From: Enoplolaimus lenunculus
Taxonomy: Eukaryota > Nematoda > Enoplea > Enoplida > Thoracostomopsidae
NCBI GenBank assembly: GCA_030248215.1
Contig: JASANG010002298.1
Coordinates: 1 to 64,000 of the forward strand
Length of the DNA: 64,000 nucleotides
Reading direction: 5' to 3'
This document shows positions 45,580 to 57,409 of this stretch, piece after piece. The position numbers and the translations under genes were made by a program. Under the pieces are notes generated by a model, which made no database searches, was not told the DNA's origin, and saw only the letters and a list, made by a program, of their open reading frames with translations. Numbering within the stretch: the stretch's first letter is position 1; each line of letters opens with the position of its first letter.

Positions 45580-46452
45580 TTAGTGCCCGTTAATGATAAA
45601 TTTAAAATTATAATACTAAAAGTAAAAAAATATTAAACGTCATCTATGCTTTGATGGTTGCGAAATGTCGAATTTTTCAAAAATTCAAATTTGTGCCAGG
45701 AATGACCAGATGAACTGCAAAAAATATGCAATATATAGAAAAAGTTATTTTAAGATTAAACTGGCATTAAGCGAAAATCACAACGAATGAAGTCTGCTCG
45801 AATATTACAAAAACTGGCCATTAATAGAAAAAATCAAGGACCAAATGTACGTTTAGTCTTAGGCTTGCGTTTAGGCTTAGGTTTGCCTTGAATCTAAAAT
45901 AACTGGTTAGAAAAATTTGAACACTTAATCGAACAGAAAATCAGCGTTGATTGTTAAAACAGAACCATATTAATTTTATGACTAAAATCTTATTTTAAAT
46001 GGTAAAGAATAGCAACTGAAAATGTTTCGCATTCGAAGTTAGCAGTTTCAGCTTATAAACGCCAACTTTAACCGTCCAAAATTAAATTCAAAAATTCGTT
46101 TGAAAAATATTGTCAAAATTGAAATAGAACACTTGTAAACACAAACGTTAAGCTTCAAACACTTGTTCCTGGCAGGCAAATTGTTGTTGTGTCGCTTTGA
46201 AATAGTGACCAGGAGCGAAAAAAATTTTGCTTAAAATGTTTATGTCTGCGAGCCGCTGTTGACGACTGTTGTTGACTGAAAATTAATATTTTCTGCTCGC
46301 CTTTATTGCCCCAAAACTGTTGATGGAGATAAAATGACCCCGCGTGAAACTCTGTATCTTGGTGTAGTAATCCCACTGATGGTTTGGTACGGGACAAACG
46401 TTAAGAGATTACGGGATTATGCCCCATCAGTGGGGAAACATCGTCGAAAATT

Positions 46453-46546
46453 TGGCTTATGTTACTTTTAAGGTCGTCCCAAATTTAGCGTGAGACTGCA
46501 AAATAGAAGGCTTAAATTTTAGACTATTTTTTTTGCTTAGGCTTAT
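46453..46546 (-). mobile_element. Partial family AB MITE
   Basis: GGCTTATGTTACTTTTAAGG end, TTTTAGACTATTTTTTTTGC segment; stops after one GCTTAGGCTT. Confidence 0.6.
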
Positions 46547-46742
46547 TATATTTCTGAAAACGAGTTGCATTCAAGCATTCAACTGTTATTCCAAAACTGA
46601 AAGTTAAACTTAAAATTCAATGTACGGCGTATGAACAGCTATTTTATCGTTAGTTTACCTTTAATAAAATGCTCTAAGGGGGGTTTAGCGAATAAAAATT
46701 ATATTTCAAATAATTTACCGCAATAGCTTGTATTAGCCATAC

Positions 46743-46906
46743 GGCCAATGTTACTTTTAGAACCGTCTCGGTTTCTGGTGGGTCTGTAAAAGTGTAGGCT
46801 TACATTCTAGAATACATTTTTTGCTTAGGCTTACGCTTTTTAGGTTTAGGCTTAGGCTTAGGAATGTGATTTTGCAACGCTTAGGCTTAGGCTTAGGAAC
46901 ACGCAC
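46743..46906 (-). mobile_element. Family AB MITE, right end lost
   Basis: GGCCAATGTTACTTTTAG end and four or more TTAGGC units; ends at GGAACACGCACC without the terminal repeat. Confidence 0.7.
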
Positions 46907-47129
46907 CTACTTTAGCTACAGCATTTCGTTTAAACACTAAACTCAATTCCAATTTTTGCATTAACGTTTGGGTGTAGTCAATATTATTATTTGGCCACGG
47001 TTCCATCAATAATATTTTATCATAATTTGTCTAAATTTAAGTCAATTGTGTCTCAGCTAACATTCAGGTATTAGCTGAAATAGATTAGTTCCAAATTCAG
47101 TGAACATGGGAAAACGATATTAAACGGTT

Positions 47130-47856
47130 GGCCCATGTACACACAAAATATATTGCCTTGAAATTTCAAGTCTTCTATTTTCTTAAATTTTCAAGACATA
47201 AATGTCTAATATTTCAGACTTTTACAGCCTAAAACGTTCAAGAAACTTGTGTCTCACATTGGTTAGGACATGTCTTATTTTCAAGAAATTACTATTTCCA
47301 ATTTATATGACATAAATTTCTTCCTTTCAAGAAACAATTGTCTTATATTCAAGACTAATTTTCTGATTTTTATGTATGTAAAAAGTATTTCTGTTTATAT
47401 TCTTAAGAGAGTTTATAAATAAAATTAGGGAATTTGGTTGAGCTTAGCTCCCAATTTAGAACGCAACTTCCCTGACAAATCTTGCAAAACATGTCTTTCA
47501 TTTCAGACGCATTTGTCTTGTATTTCAGAAATTGTCTTAACCATTTATGAAACATACTCTTAAATTTAAGACATTTAAGTGTTAAAAATTTAAGATGACA
47601 TATTTCAAAAAATATCAGAAACTAATGTCTAGCCTTTAAGAAATATATGTCTGGAGTCTAAATTAAGACATAATTGTCTTGAATTTTAAGAAAATATTTC
47701 TTGAATATCAGAAAACGTTCTTGTGTGTATAGAACAGGTTCGGTACGTTTTCCTGCGGGGCAATAATAGAGTTAGCTTAAGCTTTAGACTAACTTTTTGC
47801 TTAGGCTTAGGCTTAGGAATATGCTTATACTACAGTTCCGGCCCTGTTCTATACTA
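47130..47856 (-). mobile_element. Family AB MITE split by a family G element
   Basis: GGCCCATG at 47130 continues after the G insertion as TATAGAACAGGTTCGG (47729 on) and runs to CCTGTTCTATAC near 47856. Confidence 0.75.
47141..47728 (+). mobile_element. Complete family G element with TA duplication
   Basis: CACACAAAATATATTGCC to CGTTCTTGTGTG, flanked by TA on both sides, inserted in the terminal repeat of an AB MITE. The interior is repeated AAGACATxxxTGTCTT and ATTTCAGAxxT words on both strands; no coding potential. Confidence 0.8.
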
Positions 47857-48195
47857 TCTCAAACTCACAATATGGTTTCTAGCCAAATGGTAAAAATATG
47901 GTAAAAGTTGTAATTCAAAAACCTTTTTGCTCCATCAGCGTTTATTACTGAATGTTGAAGTATAAAAATGAGTTCAAAACGCTGTTTTACAATTGTTAAA
48001 TTTGACCATACATAAAGTATCCACGTCCGCCAAAGTATCCTGTATCAATCGGTGCAGATATTAACATTTAATACCTACTATAACTGCTGAAATAAACCAA
48101 TCCAATTCAAAAGGATTACGGCATTCTATGACGCCCTATCGAAAATACCCGATATAAACATTTAAATAACTTGACAAACCAATGATAATTCAGGT

Positions 48196-48384
48196 TTGAA
48201 AATCAGAGGGCGATATTTTCTGGTTAACTTTGGCGAAACCCATTTTGTTTGGTTCAAATTACCCAAACTTTCACATCGTTTAGACGTGATTAAGAATTCA
48301 ATTTCCAAACAAATAAACACAGATGTGGTTCATACACACCTGGGTTTATTTCTTAATAGCCCTTTATATGCCCTGGGAACATAA
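48196..48384 (+). other. Unassigned open frame
   Basis: 62 codons (RYFLVNFGETHFVWFKLPKL...) with an AG just before and a stop. No family recognised; may be chance. Confidence 0.15.
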
Positions 48385-48555
48385 GAGCGTTTCTTCAATG
48401 TTTGACCATTGTCCACTTTAATTTTTATTATTTTTCCAGCTATTCAAAACGTATAGTGCCACTGTTGACGCTGGAAATTTGTTAATTGCCCCTAGGGGTC
48501 ATATTCTCAAATGTGAATAGCACCTATTACAATTTAGCAGTAGGTTTTCATATTA

Positions 48556-48700
48556 GTGTTACTTTTAGGGCCGTAACAGTAGATTAAAGCGTATTCCTAA
48601 GCGTAAACCTAAGCCCAAACAAAAAATGTACTCTGGAATGTAAGCCTACTCTTTTACAGACTCACCAGAAACCGGGTTGGCCCTGAATATACCATGGGCC
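48556..48700 (+). mobile_element. Family AB MITE
   Basis: TGTTACTTTTAGGGCCGTAA to CCTGAATATACCATGGGCC; CCTAAGCCC block. Confidence 0.7.
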
Positions 48701-48866
48701 CAATTTATAGTAAACATAGTTTAACAATGCTGAAAACTTTTGAATTTCAGTATTAATTTAAAATTTGAGTATAAAACAATTGAAAACTTATAACATTTTT
48801 AGTGTGAAATACTTTTCTGTAAGCTAAAATTGAAAAAAGAATTACATATATAATCTTTTTAAACTT

Positions 48867-49062
48867 GGCCCATAAAAGATCAGAGGCGTAACGTTTCTCT
48901 ACGGGACTGCAATACTGTAAGCATAAGTTTTAGACCATTTTTTTGCTCAGGCCTAAGCTTAGGTTTAGGCTTAGGTATAAGCTTATTCTTACGCTTACGC
49001 TTAGGCCTAGGCTTAGGAATATGCTTATACTACTGTTACGGTCATGTTTTATACCTTAGGCC
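48867..49062 (-). mobile_element. Family AB MITE
   Basis: GGCCCATAAAAGATCAGAGG to GTTTTATACCTTAGGCC; long GCTTAGGTTTAGGCTTAGG array. Confidence 0.75.
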
Positions 49063-49125
49063 TAAATTTAATACAGGTATCGGCCATACACTGTTTTAAA
49101 AATATTTTCATTCGCTACTCTTATT

Positions 49126-49369
49126 CACTGTAAATACCAGTAAGTTGATTTTAACTCAGAATCAGTTGAATCGCTCAGTCTGAGTTATGACTATTAGAAC
49201 GCGTAATTCTGAGTTGATTGAACTTATTCTGATTTAATTAGCCTACTCTCACGCAATAAACTCAACTCAAAATGAGAATCAACTCAACTAAATTAATGTT
49301 TACTGTTACCTATTAACTCAGCTAACTTTCCGTCTGACTTGATTAATTAACTCATTGGAATTTACAGTG
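49126..49369. mobile_element. Family C palindromic MITE
   Basis: Ends CACTGTAAATACCAGTAAG and CATTGGAATTTACAGTG, TT on both sides, GAGTTGATT arrays inside. Confidence 0.8.
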
Positions 49370-49927
49370 TTTCTTTTCAAAAGAAAACGTCCTTAATGTT
49401 TGGACCACAATTTTTGAATATCCTTCAACAAGGCTGCCTATTTTAAACTTGAATCCATTTTCGTCTGGTTAAAATCTATAAACCGACCACTGAAAACACT
49501 GCGACGAAAACAACATTTGTGACTTAAAATGTAAATTTTACAATTCACCAATAATTTTCACACAATTCTTATTTGCTAAACTTGGCCACGTTTTCATTTT
49601 CCAATCAAAATCAACTACGATTTTATTGAATTGTCGTATTGACCTTCGTACTGGTCAAACTTGACTTAAAGAACACGGATTTGGTGACCATTGACCAATG
49701 AATGTGTTTCGTTTCAAGCCGAACCTGTGCCGAATTTAAACGGTCCGGACTTTTCGCAAAACGAGTTAACTTAATAAGATTTGAGCTGTGAAAATGATTT
49801 CAATTGTACGATAAGCGAACGGTTTTTCGGATTAATACTAAACTTTGCCAGTGCATAGAATGCGTGGTCGTAGGATTTATTAGGCGGCTCGTTTAGGCTT
49901 AGGCTTAGATTCGCGGCGAAGCCTAAA

Positions 49928-50073
49928 TTTGGTTCCGCCAGAGTCAAACTCGATTCACTGAATCGCTCAGTGAGCCGAATTTGGCTCTGGCGGAGTCAAA
50001 TTTGACTCTGTTTGTGTAGTCAGGAAAAGCCTATTTCGGAGACAGTCAATTTGACTCACCATTTTTTGCAGTG
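49928..50073. mobile_element. Family D hairpin MITE, left end lost
   Basis: Centre and right arm are intact (GGCTCTGGCGGAGTC to CACCATTTTTTGCAGTG); the left arm starts in the GGTTCCGCCAGAGTC segment. Confidence 0.75.
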
Positions 50074-50185
50074 CAGTATGAACAAGCTTAGCAACCAAAA
50101 TCTTGTAAACAGAAAATTTTTGTCTCTGAAGTGGATCCTAAACGCAATGGTTTCATGATTTCACTGAAGTTATATTGGAGGATAT

Positions 50186-50559
50186 CAGGGTATAACCGGA
50201 AGTGTACCTCCAGCTTCATTTCTGGCAGCAAATCGACTTCCGGTTCCGGTACAGTTTCGACCAGAGATTCCGGCAATTTTCGTAGTGAAATTTTCCAGAA
50301 TTTTACAAAATTTATTTGTTTTGTGCGTTTCGTTTTCACTTTTGTACAGTTATGAAGACAAAATGGCCGAGATTTCGTATAAAAAATAAGTTCAAAACCA
50401 AAACATTTAACAACACTACAAATATTAGCAATAATTAGCGAATCAAACATCATTTTAAGTATCTAATTTCGCCTCACCCACGGCGTCATCTCCGGCTCCG
50501 ACTTCGAAAAATGTTGTTGACATCCGGCTCAGGTATTTTTTACTTCCGGTTGCAACCTT
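50186..50559. mobile_element. Family P MITE with 8-bp duplication
   Basis: CAGGGTATAACCGGAAG to CTTCCGGTTGCAACCTT, with GAGGATAT at 50178-50185 and 50560-50567. It contains GCTCCGGCTCCG-like words on both strands. Confidence 0.8.
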
Positions 50560-50654
50560 GAGGATATGGTTCGTGGGAGTGGAAGTTCGAATCGATAGAA
50601 TGAAACAGGGATATTTTATCGGCGGTTAAACAAAGTCAACACATTTCGGGTTGG

Positions 50655-50785
50655 CCATACTTGACGTCCGGCGCCGTCCGTCACCGTACGTCATCCATAC
50701 GGCGCCGTACGACAGACGGACGGCGCTGGACGGTACCGTGTGGGTGACGGATGGCACCGCACTTCAAAAAAAGTATACCGCAACT
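50655..50785. mobile_element. Family K fragment
   Basis: GTCCGGCGCCGTCCGTCACC and its near complement, ending AAAAAAGTATACCGCAAC. The left end is not identified. Confidence 0.55.
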
Positions 50786-51194
50786 TTTAGTAAAATTATA
50801 TTTCTGAAGTGACCGACGCATACAAGTTAATTGCAGCACATTGCATTTTGCACTTACACACCGCATAGATAATGCTCGTCCTACGAGGAAACGGCTAAAA
50901 GATCAATCTAAGCCAGATATATCTGATTGCAACTAGAAAATTAGTCAGGTATTTAGTTTTATATTTTAGGTAATTTTTCAATTTGTGAAATTAAAATAAA
51001 ATAAAAACTGTATTCATTTGAAATTTAAAAAATCACATTTTGAGGATATTCTCGATTGTTGTATAAAACTGCAAAAACCCGGTAAATATTTGCGTGTCTT
51101 TATTATTATTGCCAGCCAAACAAATCATCTTTTGAACTTTGATGCTTAAATATCCCCATCTCTCGTTTCCGTTTAATGTTTCGTTTTACACTAT

Positions 51195-51558
51195 GAGACG
51201 CCGTGGTCTAAAGGGGGTTGGACAACTCTACCTCGTAGAATAATTTTGTCGCCCCCCCCGTACACTGCTAAAAATGGTGAGTCAAATTGACTCTCTCCGA
51301 AATAGGCTTTTCCTGACTACACAAACTGGGTCAAAATTTGACTCCGCCGGAGTCAAATTCGACTCAATTTGACTCTGGCGGAGTCAAATTTTGCCTCAGT
51401 TTGTGCAGTCAGGAAAAGCTTATTTCGGAGAGAGTCGATTTTACTCACCATTTTTTGCAGTGTAAAAAGCCGTTATAACCTAGCTTGTATGTCATCTGAA
51501 ACTCTTGTACGGTATCTTCAGATAATTTTCTAACTCTTATTCCAACATGAGTTGGCTA
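51195..51558 (+). mobile_element. Family F MITE split by a family D element
   Basis: GACGCCGTGGTCTAAAGGGG start, poly-C at 51250, then after the D insertion CCTAGCTTGTATGTC and GAGTTGGCTACGGGAC. Confidence 0.6.
51263..51462. mobile_element. Best-preserved family D hairpin MITE
   Basis: 200 bp, almost fully self-complementary: CACTGCTAAAAATGGTGAG to CTCACCATTTTTTGCAGTG with a central GTCAAATTCGACTCAATTTG. TA on both sides. Confidence 0.85.
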
Positions 51559-51935
51559 CGGGACTTCAAGTGAAATACGGTTTCATCTGAAAAAGCGAAA
51601 CTTTAACTGAAATCAATACCGAATGATATAAAATTCAATGGAGTTGATAAGAATAATCTTTGCCACAAACAAGCGTCTACTCAGTATTCTAGTCAAAATG
51701 CCAGCTTATAAAATCAAAGATAAAAAGATATTGAATACCACAATGGACAAAAATATATTTTTAAAATATTAATCATAAATTATTTTAAAACTTTGAAATA
51801 AGTTTTAAGCCGAAAGAATTCTATTTTGAGGTACTTGAAAAATTGAAATAAGTCGGTTAATAATTGTCCCAAACCGCTTCCACCTAAATATATTCCGTTG
51901 TAGTCGTAGTTCGACTGACCTGGAAGGAATCTCAA

Positions 51936-52325
51936 CCAAATGTATAGAACAGGGCAGTAACGCCGAAGCTGAAGTCTAAGCAAAAATAGTCTAAAACTTA
52001 ACCCCTTCTCACATAGAGTTGACTATGGGCAACTCAGTGCAGTGTATATACGTTAAATAAATTATATATCGCACAGTGTTTAACAATTGCAACACGTATA
52101 CATAGTACTCAATCACCACAAGACGTGAGAGCCCCCTCGGGCTCAAGCGTCAAGCTCCTATAGCTGAGTGGTGATGGCATACGCCTCCCACTCCAGTCAC
52201 TGGAGTTTGAATCCTAGATTAAAAGTAGGTCTCAGGGGAAATAGAAAATATTCATGTGATAAAGAGTTAAGCTCACTTTATTGCAGTCTTATACAGAAAA
52301 TCGTTCCACCAGAACAAAATGTAAA
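51936..52325 (+). mobile_element. Family AB MITE split by a SINE
   Basis: ACCAAATGTATAGAACAGG to TAGTCTAAAACTTAA, then the SINE, then GTTAAGCTCACTTTATTGCA and GAAAATCGTTCCACC. The right end is decayed. Confidence 0.65.
52008..52268 (+). mobile_element. Family H SINE
   Basis: A 5' module (GTTGACTATGGGCAACTCAG to ACGTGAGAGCCCCC) precedes a tRNA-like module with A-box-like TAGCTGAGTGGTGATGGC (52161-52178) and B box GAGTTTGAATCC (52203-52214). The tail is AATATTCATGTGATAAAG. Confidence 0.8.
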
Positions 52326-52429
52326 TTAAATTTTGGCATTTTTAAGTTTTAGTTAGACTGCTGTTCTAACACAAACCTGATCTTGTACTTAATTCAAAGC
52401 CTAAACCTAATAAAGCCATTTCAAAAACA

Positions 52430-52512
52430 ACTGCGTTACGTCCGGTTCAAATTCTAGCAAAGCTCATTGATGTCCGGTTCCGGTTTGAGTATTTCTTATT
52501 TCCGGTTTTATC
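52430..52512. mobile_element. Family P fragment
   Basis: GTTACGTCCGGTTC, GATGTCCGGTTCCGG and CTTATTTCCGGTTTTATCGC words, no clear ends. Confidence 0.4.
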
Positions 52513-52596
52513 GCAGTGTTAACATTGTAGGATCTTCTATATTCAAATCGGTCCCATAAATAAACTCTCGCCGATTGAATGTTGGCGTTATACTCA

Positions 52597-52765
52597 GACC
52601 CGTAGGCTGCTCACTTTGCTAGGGGGAGGGGCTAAAAAATATTCAGGACGGGAATTCAAGGGTTTTCAATGAGTTACAAACATGGTTAAAAATTCTCAAG
52701 GGGGCGAAATGTTTCCAGGGGGGGGGCTGAGCCCTCCAGACCCCCCTTCGCAACGGACCCGGTAA
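52597..52765 (-). mobile_element. Family F MITE
   Basis: CAGACCCGTAGGCTGCTCAC to CCCTTCGCAACGGACCCGG, poly-G and GGGCTGAGCCC inside. Confidence 0.7.
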
Positions 52766-52794
52766 TACTTGTACAAATTGATTTGCTGTCGTCA

Positions 52795-52905
52795 TACAGC
52801 AACACACTTGCGTTGTTTTGCGGTGTCGGACGACGCCAAATACTGTCGGACAGTGACCGACGGGTCCGAACGGTCGTTGAAAGTATAGCGCTCCCCTAAG
52901 CCTTG
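52795..52905. mobile_element. Family K fragment
   Basis: GGTGTCGGACGACGCC / GTCGGACAGTGACCGACGG, ending GAAAGTATAGCGCTCCCCTA. Confidence 0.5.
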
Positions 52906-53731
52906 TGCCAAAACATATTCGATACAAATTTAATACCGAGAATTAATTTTAACTAAAACGTTAGCGGTGGGGGCTCAGTTTAAATAGAACCGATCATAAA
53001 ATTGACTCGACTTTGTTATTTCAAAATCACTACAGCAAATCCTGAAACATAAACTCGCTTCGATTGGTGAATCAGCTTAAGTACCGGCTGAAGCCGACAT
53101 TGTTGCATCAACCAATGTTTCATAAGACACATCCGAAAACATAACGGGTATTAACAAACACAGGCAGAAAGTTATATTTGGAGTGGGGGCACCGAAGAAT
53201 TTTGGGACGCCCCTACAATTGCAATTTGAGATTGTTTAGATTTAGACAGAGTCTATGTGTTGGGAGGTACCAGGCAAATTTGGGGGGCACTGCTTCCCAA
53301 TGACCCCACGTCCTTGGTATAACCAACCTTCAAAATCAACGAAAAGTTCTCTGTGAATATTAATACATAACCTGATCTGTAAACATTTAAGCAAATTGAA
53401 ATCTTAGCGTTTTTTGGAGTTCGTTCAAGTTGAACAGAAATTGAAATCCAAACCCGGATTCAAATGGTGCGTTCGACTCGTGTTCATTTGTTTCACATTT
53501 ACGGTTTAGGTTTAGGCGTTTGCCTATAGCTCTTGTCTGAGCCTAACTCTGAAATTTGAAGTTGAAAACGTAAACTTTTTTGGGTTCTAGCATTTACAGC
53601 AATTGAGGGGAGATGGGGCTTATATACCCCTTTTAAAGGTGCAATTTTTGTTGCGACATGGTATCATCAATTTTACAGGTGCTTAAACTCAAGCGTAGAC
53701 TTAAGATTAAGCTAAAACCGATAATTTTATC
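52906..53731. other. Intergenic stretch without recognised features
   Basis: AT-rich with a few G runs (53190, 53280). A GGTTTAGGTTTAGGC remnant at 53501 is all that resembles a known repeat. Confidence 0.35.
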
Positions 53732-53909
53732 GGCCAATGCATAGAACAGGACCGTAACAATAGTATAAACATATTCCTAAACCTAAGCTAAAACCTAGGC
53801 GATAAAATGAAATTATACCTGACCCTAAGCAAAATAGACGTCAAAAGCTTAAGCTTACTCTATGGCAGTCTCATAGAAAAACGTTCCGTCCTTGATCTTT
53901 ATATAAGTC
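53732..53909 (+). mobile_element. Family AB MITE
   Basis: GGCCAATGCATAGAACAGG, CCTAAACCTAAGC block, and GTTCCGTCCTTGATCTTTA right part. Confidence 0.75.
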
Positions 53910-53962
53910 ATATTTAACAATTGGCGATGGGTACATTTTGACGAGTCATTCGCTGGACTAGA

Positions 53963-54186
53963 GGCCCATGTTACCTTTACGGCCGTCCCGGTTTCTGAAG
54001 AGTCCGTAAAAGAGTAGGCTTGCATTCTAGACTACATTGTTTTGATTAGACTTAAGCTTAAGCTTAATAAGTTTAGGCTTACGCTTAATGGGCTTAGGCT
54101 TAGGAATACGCTTTTGCAACACTTGGCTTAGGCTTAGGCTTAGGCTTAAAGGAATAAGCTTAATCTACTGTTACGGCCCTAAAATA
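53963..54186 (-). mobile_element. Family AB MITE
   Basis: GGCCCATGTTACCTTTACGG end, long GCTTAGGCTTAGG array, CTACTGTTACGGCCC right part; last bases lost. Confidence 0.75.
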
Positions 54187-55019
54187 TTTGATGCCATGCC
54201 AATATTTATGTGACAAACGATATCAAAAATTAAAATATTAATAAACACTAAATAAAGACGTACAGTAAATACTATTAACTGACAGCATACAGAGCAAAAT
54301 ATCATTGCAAGTACATTTGTTTCGACACTGTTCGACTGTTTGGACATAAATTGGAAATGTGCTGAAATTTTAAGGGTTCATAGTGAAATTTCAACTGAAG
54401 GATTTCCAAGAATATTCATGAAGACACGAAAGTCTGAAAGGCCAAATTTAAGAAATCCATCGACTAACGGCACCCAGGTCAACGTGCCTTGGGGACGCAC
54501 ATGATACATATATTTAAATATATATGTATATTATATATATATATTTATATATATATTTACATATATATATGTATAGTACCAGTACAACAAAGAATTTAAG
54601 TATTTTCTTGTTTTCAGTGAAATATTCTTTTCCGTAGACATTCGTGAAGAAAAATTTTGCGTTTAGATCTGAAACTACAACATAATTCTAAACGGCGGTT
54701 GCGTGCAATTTTAGTGATAATTTAAAATATACAATGCTGCGTTGAGAAACAAAAATTAAATTCTACGGGCAGGGGAACCGAAACTGTGAGTTTGAATATT
54801 GGTTCTAGAGATAGAACTGATACCTGGTTAACGATCGGTTAATAACGCAACGCGATTCTCTGGCAACTGGAAAAACATTGGACGGGGTGTAAGCCCCCAC
54901 CCCCTGTTGATGCTGCCGCTGGTTCTGAGTTCAGATATTATTCAGTGGTAACATGGCGACGGTGGAGCTTGGACGTCAGGGGGGGGGTGATGGAACGGGG
55001 TGACATAAGCACTGTGGCA
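54187..55019. other. Intergenic AT-rich stretch
   Basis: Includes an imperfect TATATA tract at 54505-54577. No gene or repeat end recognised. Confidence 0.4.
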
Positions 55020-55270
55020 CACTGTAAATTTCAATGAGTTAATTATAAATTCAGCTAGCGGGTTAGTTATTCCTGAATTAATATCAGTGAGCATTAACTC
55101 ACTCTGAGTTGAGTTGATTCACACTCTGAGTTGAGTTAACTCTGGATGAGTTGATTAGTTAAATCAGAATAAATGGAATCAACTCAAAGTTCGAAGTTCT
55201 GACAGTCCTAACTTAGACTGAGTGATTCAACTCATTCTGAGTTAAAATCAACTCACTGAAATTTACAGTG
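55020..55270. mobile_element. Family C palindromic MITE
   Basis: CACTGTAAATTTCAATGAG to CACTGAAATTTACAGTG, CA on both sides, GAGTTGATT arrays inside. Confidence 0.85.
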
Positions 55271-55290
55271 CAATTATTTGATGGCATGCA

Positions 55291-55482
55291 GTGTTGGGCA
55301 TTGAAATTGTATGGCAATCGGATTCAGAAATAAAAATCGTAAAGTTTTTAACAAATCCGATAGGCCAGAGATTGAAATATGCCGGCCTGTGCCCCGACGC
55401 CGTTGAGCCAATATTTTCAATTCGGCCACCGCTGAAACACGGTTACACACCTATTCCGCTAAAATATCGGTTAGCGAAATAA
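55291..55482 (+). other. Unassigned open frame
   Basis: 63 codons opening on a non-ATG codon and preceded by CATGCAG, so it could be read as a 3' terminal exon (GIEIVWQSDSEIKIVKFL..., PPLKHGYTPIPLKY, stop). No family recognised. It directly follows a MITE. Could be chance. Confidence 0.2.
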
Positions 55483-55761
55483 TTTATAGCATTTGAACGG
55501 TAATTTTATGTTTAATTTTGCATAAATTAATATCGTCTTGTGACTTGTACTTATTCCGTACAGACTAAGATTAGCACTCGACAGATCAGAAACATTTGAT
55601 GAATTGTAATTTTGACCTCTGTTCAAAAACGATTTTAGCTGTATTTCAGATTTTTTACTAAACTGAAAAAATCTTTTAAAAATATATTAATTTTAGCGAA
55701 TATAACTGGCGTATAACAGTCGACAAAACGTGTGCGGAAAACTGTAAGAATTTGGGTTTTG

Positions 55762-55916
55762 GGCCCATGTAAAAATCAGGGGTGAAAATGTTTTATGTGG
55801 GACTAGAATAGAGGAAGCTTAAGCTTTAGACTAATTTTTTTGCTTGGCTTAGGCTCATGCTTCTGCTTAGGCTTTAGGAATAAGCTCATAATGCTGTTCC
55901 TCATAACCTGTTTTAT
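55762..55916 (-). mobile_element. Family AB MITE
   Basis: GGCCCATGTAAAAATCAGGG end, GCTTAGGCTCATGC words, right end decayed near CATAACCTGTTTTATTG. Confidence 0.65.
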
Positions 55917-56584
55917 TGAATACATCAGACGTTTTCTGCTGCTTACGTTTTTTGTATGGTAGGCAGTGTTCGGCCTCAACCAATTAAACTACAGGTGCAA
56001 GAATTCCAGCGACTTACAACTGCATTCACAGGTGCGAATTAAATTCAATAGCATAAATTCCAGTGAATAATTTGCTGCTGCATGAACTTCAAAGCTACCT
56101 TGTTGCCAAACTTACACAATACAACTTGCACGTGCAAATTTTTGCTGCAAAACTTGTACGTGTGAATAGTGCTTAATGCACACGCTAAGCTTATTATGTG
56201 TCTTATATAAAATCGCCAGGTTTAGCATCAATTAACCAACTTTGCATTTGTCGAAACACGAGAATATGTTTTTCCAATTTTTATTTTTCGTTTTTTTGAA
56301 AATAAAACCGAAAAAAATCGTTTGTTTTTCGGTCAATGCAATTTTTCCGGAAAAACCAACTTTGATTTTGATACAAAATTATCAAAAACCGAAATATTAT
56401 TTGAAACCGAACCGCTGATATTAGGAGTCAAATAACGGAATATAATGTTTGTTCGAATGTCATTCGTTCAAAATTTATCTTCTAAGCGATTGCTTGCAAT
56501 TGGTCGTTGCAACAATTGTTATTTGAGAGACGGTTCAGTTGCCAACTGTGACAAATACGTGTTCAGAGCACGTCATATACTGCA

Positions 56585-57345
56585 GGATGCAACCGGATAC
56601 GAACATACTGAAGGTGGCAGTCAACACAATTTGCCGCAACCGGAGGTGAAACCGGATGTGACGTTAAATTAGGCAGTTAAAATGATGTTTAATTTGCTAA
56701 TTTTAACAAATATCTATAAAGCGTTGCCAAAATTTGGGTTTCGGCGATTTAGTAAAATACGGACTCATATGCGCCGAATGACTCAATTTTTGCAAAACTA
56801 CAGTCAATTTCACTGTTTATCAAAAATTGTCGGGACCTTTGGCAAAAATTCCATCTGAGCCAGAGGTCGATTTTCCGCCGGAGCCGAAGGCAGACGTCCG
56901 ACTGGTAGGTACTATTATACAATACAGTAGACGTTCAGCTGACAACATAAACAGCAGAACTTTAGATACGCATCAGGGTACAACCGAAGGTCTGCCTACG
57001 GCTCCAGCTCCGGCTGAAAATCGGCCTCCGGCTCCGGCTCCGGTAGAAATTTTGCTGGAGGTTCCGGCAATTTCGGTAGTAAAATTTTGCAATATTTTGC
57101 AAAATTTATCTGTTTAGCGCTTTTCGTTTTCCTTTTGTCATAATTTTCAGTAAAGAATTTTCGAAATTTCGCAGAAAATTAGCGTAAAACCAAACAACTT
57201 AAACAACATATTGCAGGTATTGGGTAAAATTAACTAATTAATTATCATTTTTACTACCTAGTTTCGCCTCAACTCCGGCTCCGGCAAGTTTCGTTGACCT
57301 TCGGCTCCGACTCCGGTATTTTTCATCTGCGGTTAACGTTCCAGA
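56585..57345. mobile_element. Family P elements, probably two merged copies
   Basis: GCAACCGGAGGTGAAACCGG at 56637 and CAGGGTACAACCGAAGG at 56974. GCTCCGGCTCCGGC words are dense to 57320, ending CTGCGGTTAACG. Frames over this region are rich in Pro, Ala and Glu because of the repeat. Confidence 0.55.
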
Positions 57346-57409
57346 AAAACTGTTATGTACCAGAGAATGCCTTTGACAATCTGACCAATTGCACTTTACT
57401 AAAACATTT

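Noticed and set aside
46376-46438. Terminator-like hairpin CCCACTGATGG / CCATCAGTGGG
   Set aside because: A short isolated inverted repeat with a ~40-base loop in eukaryotic intergenic DNA; no functional context.
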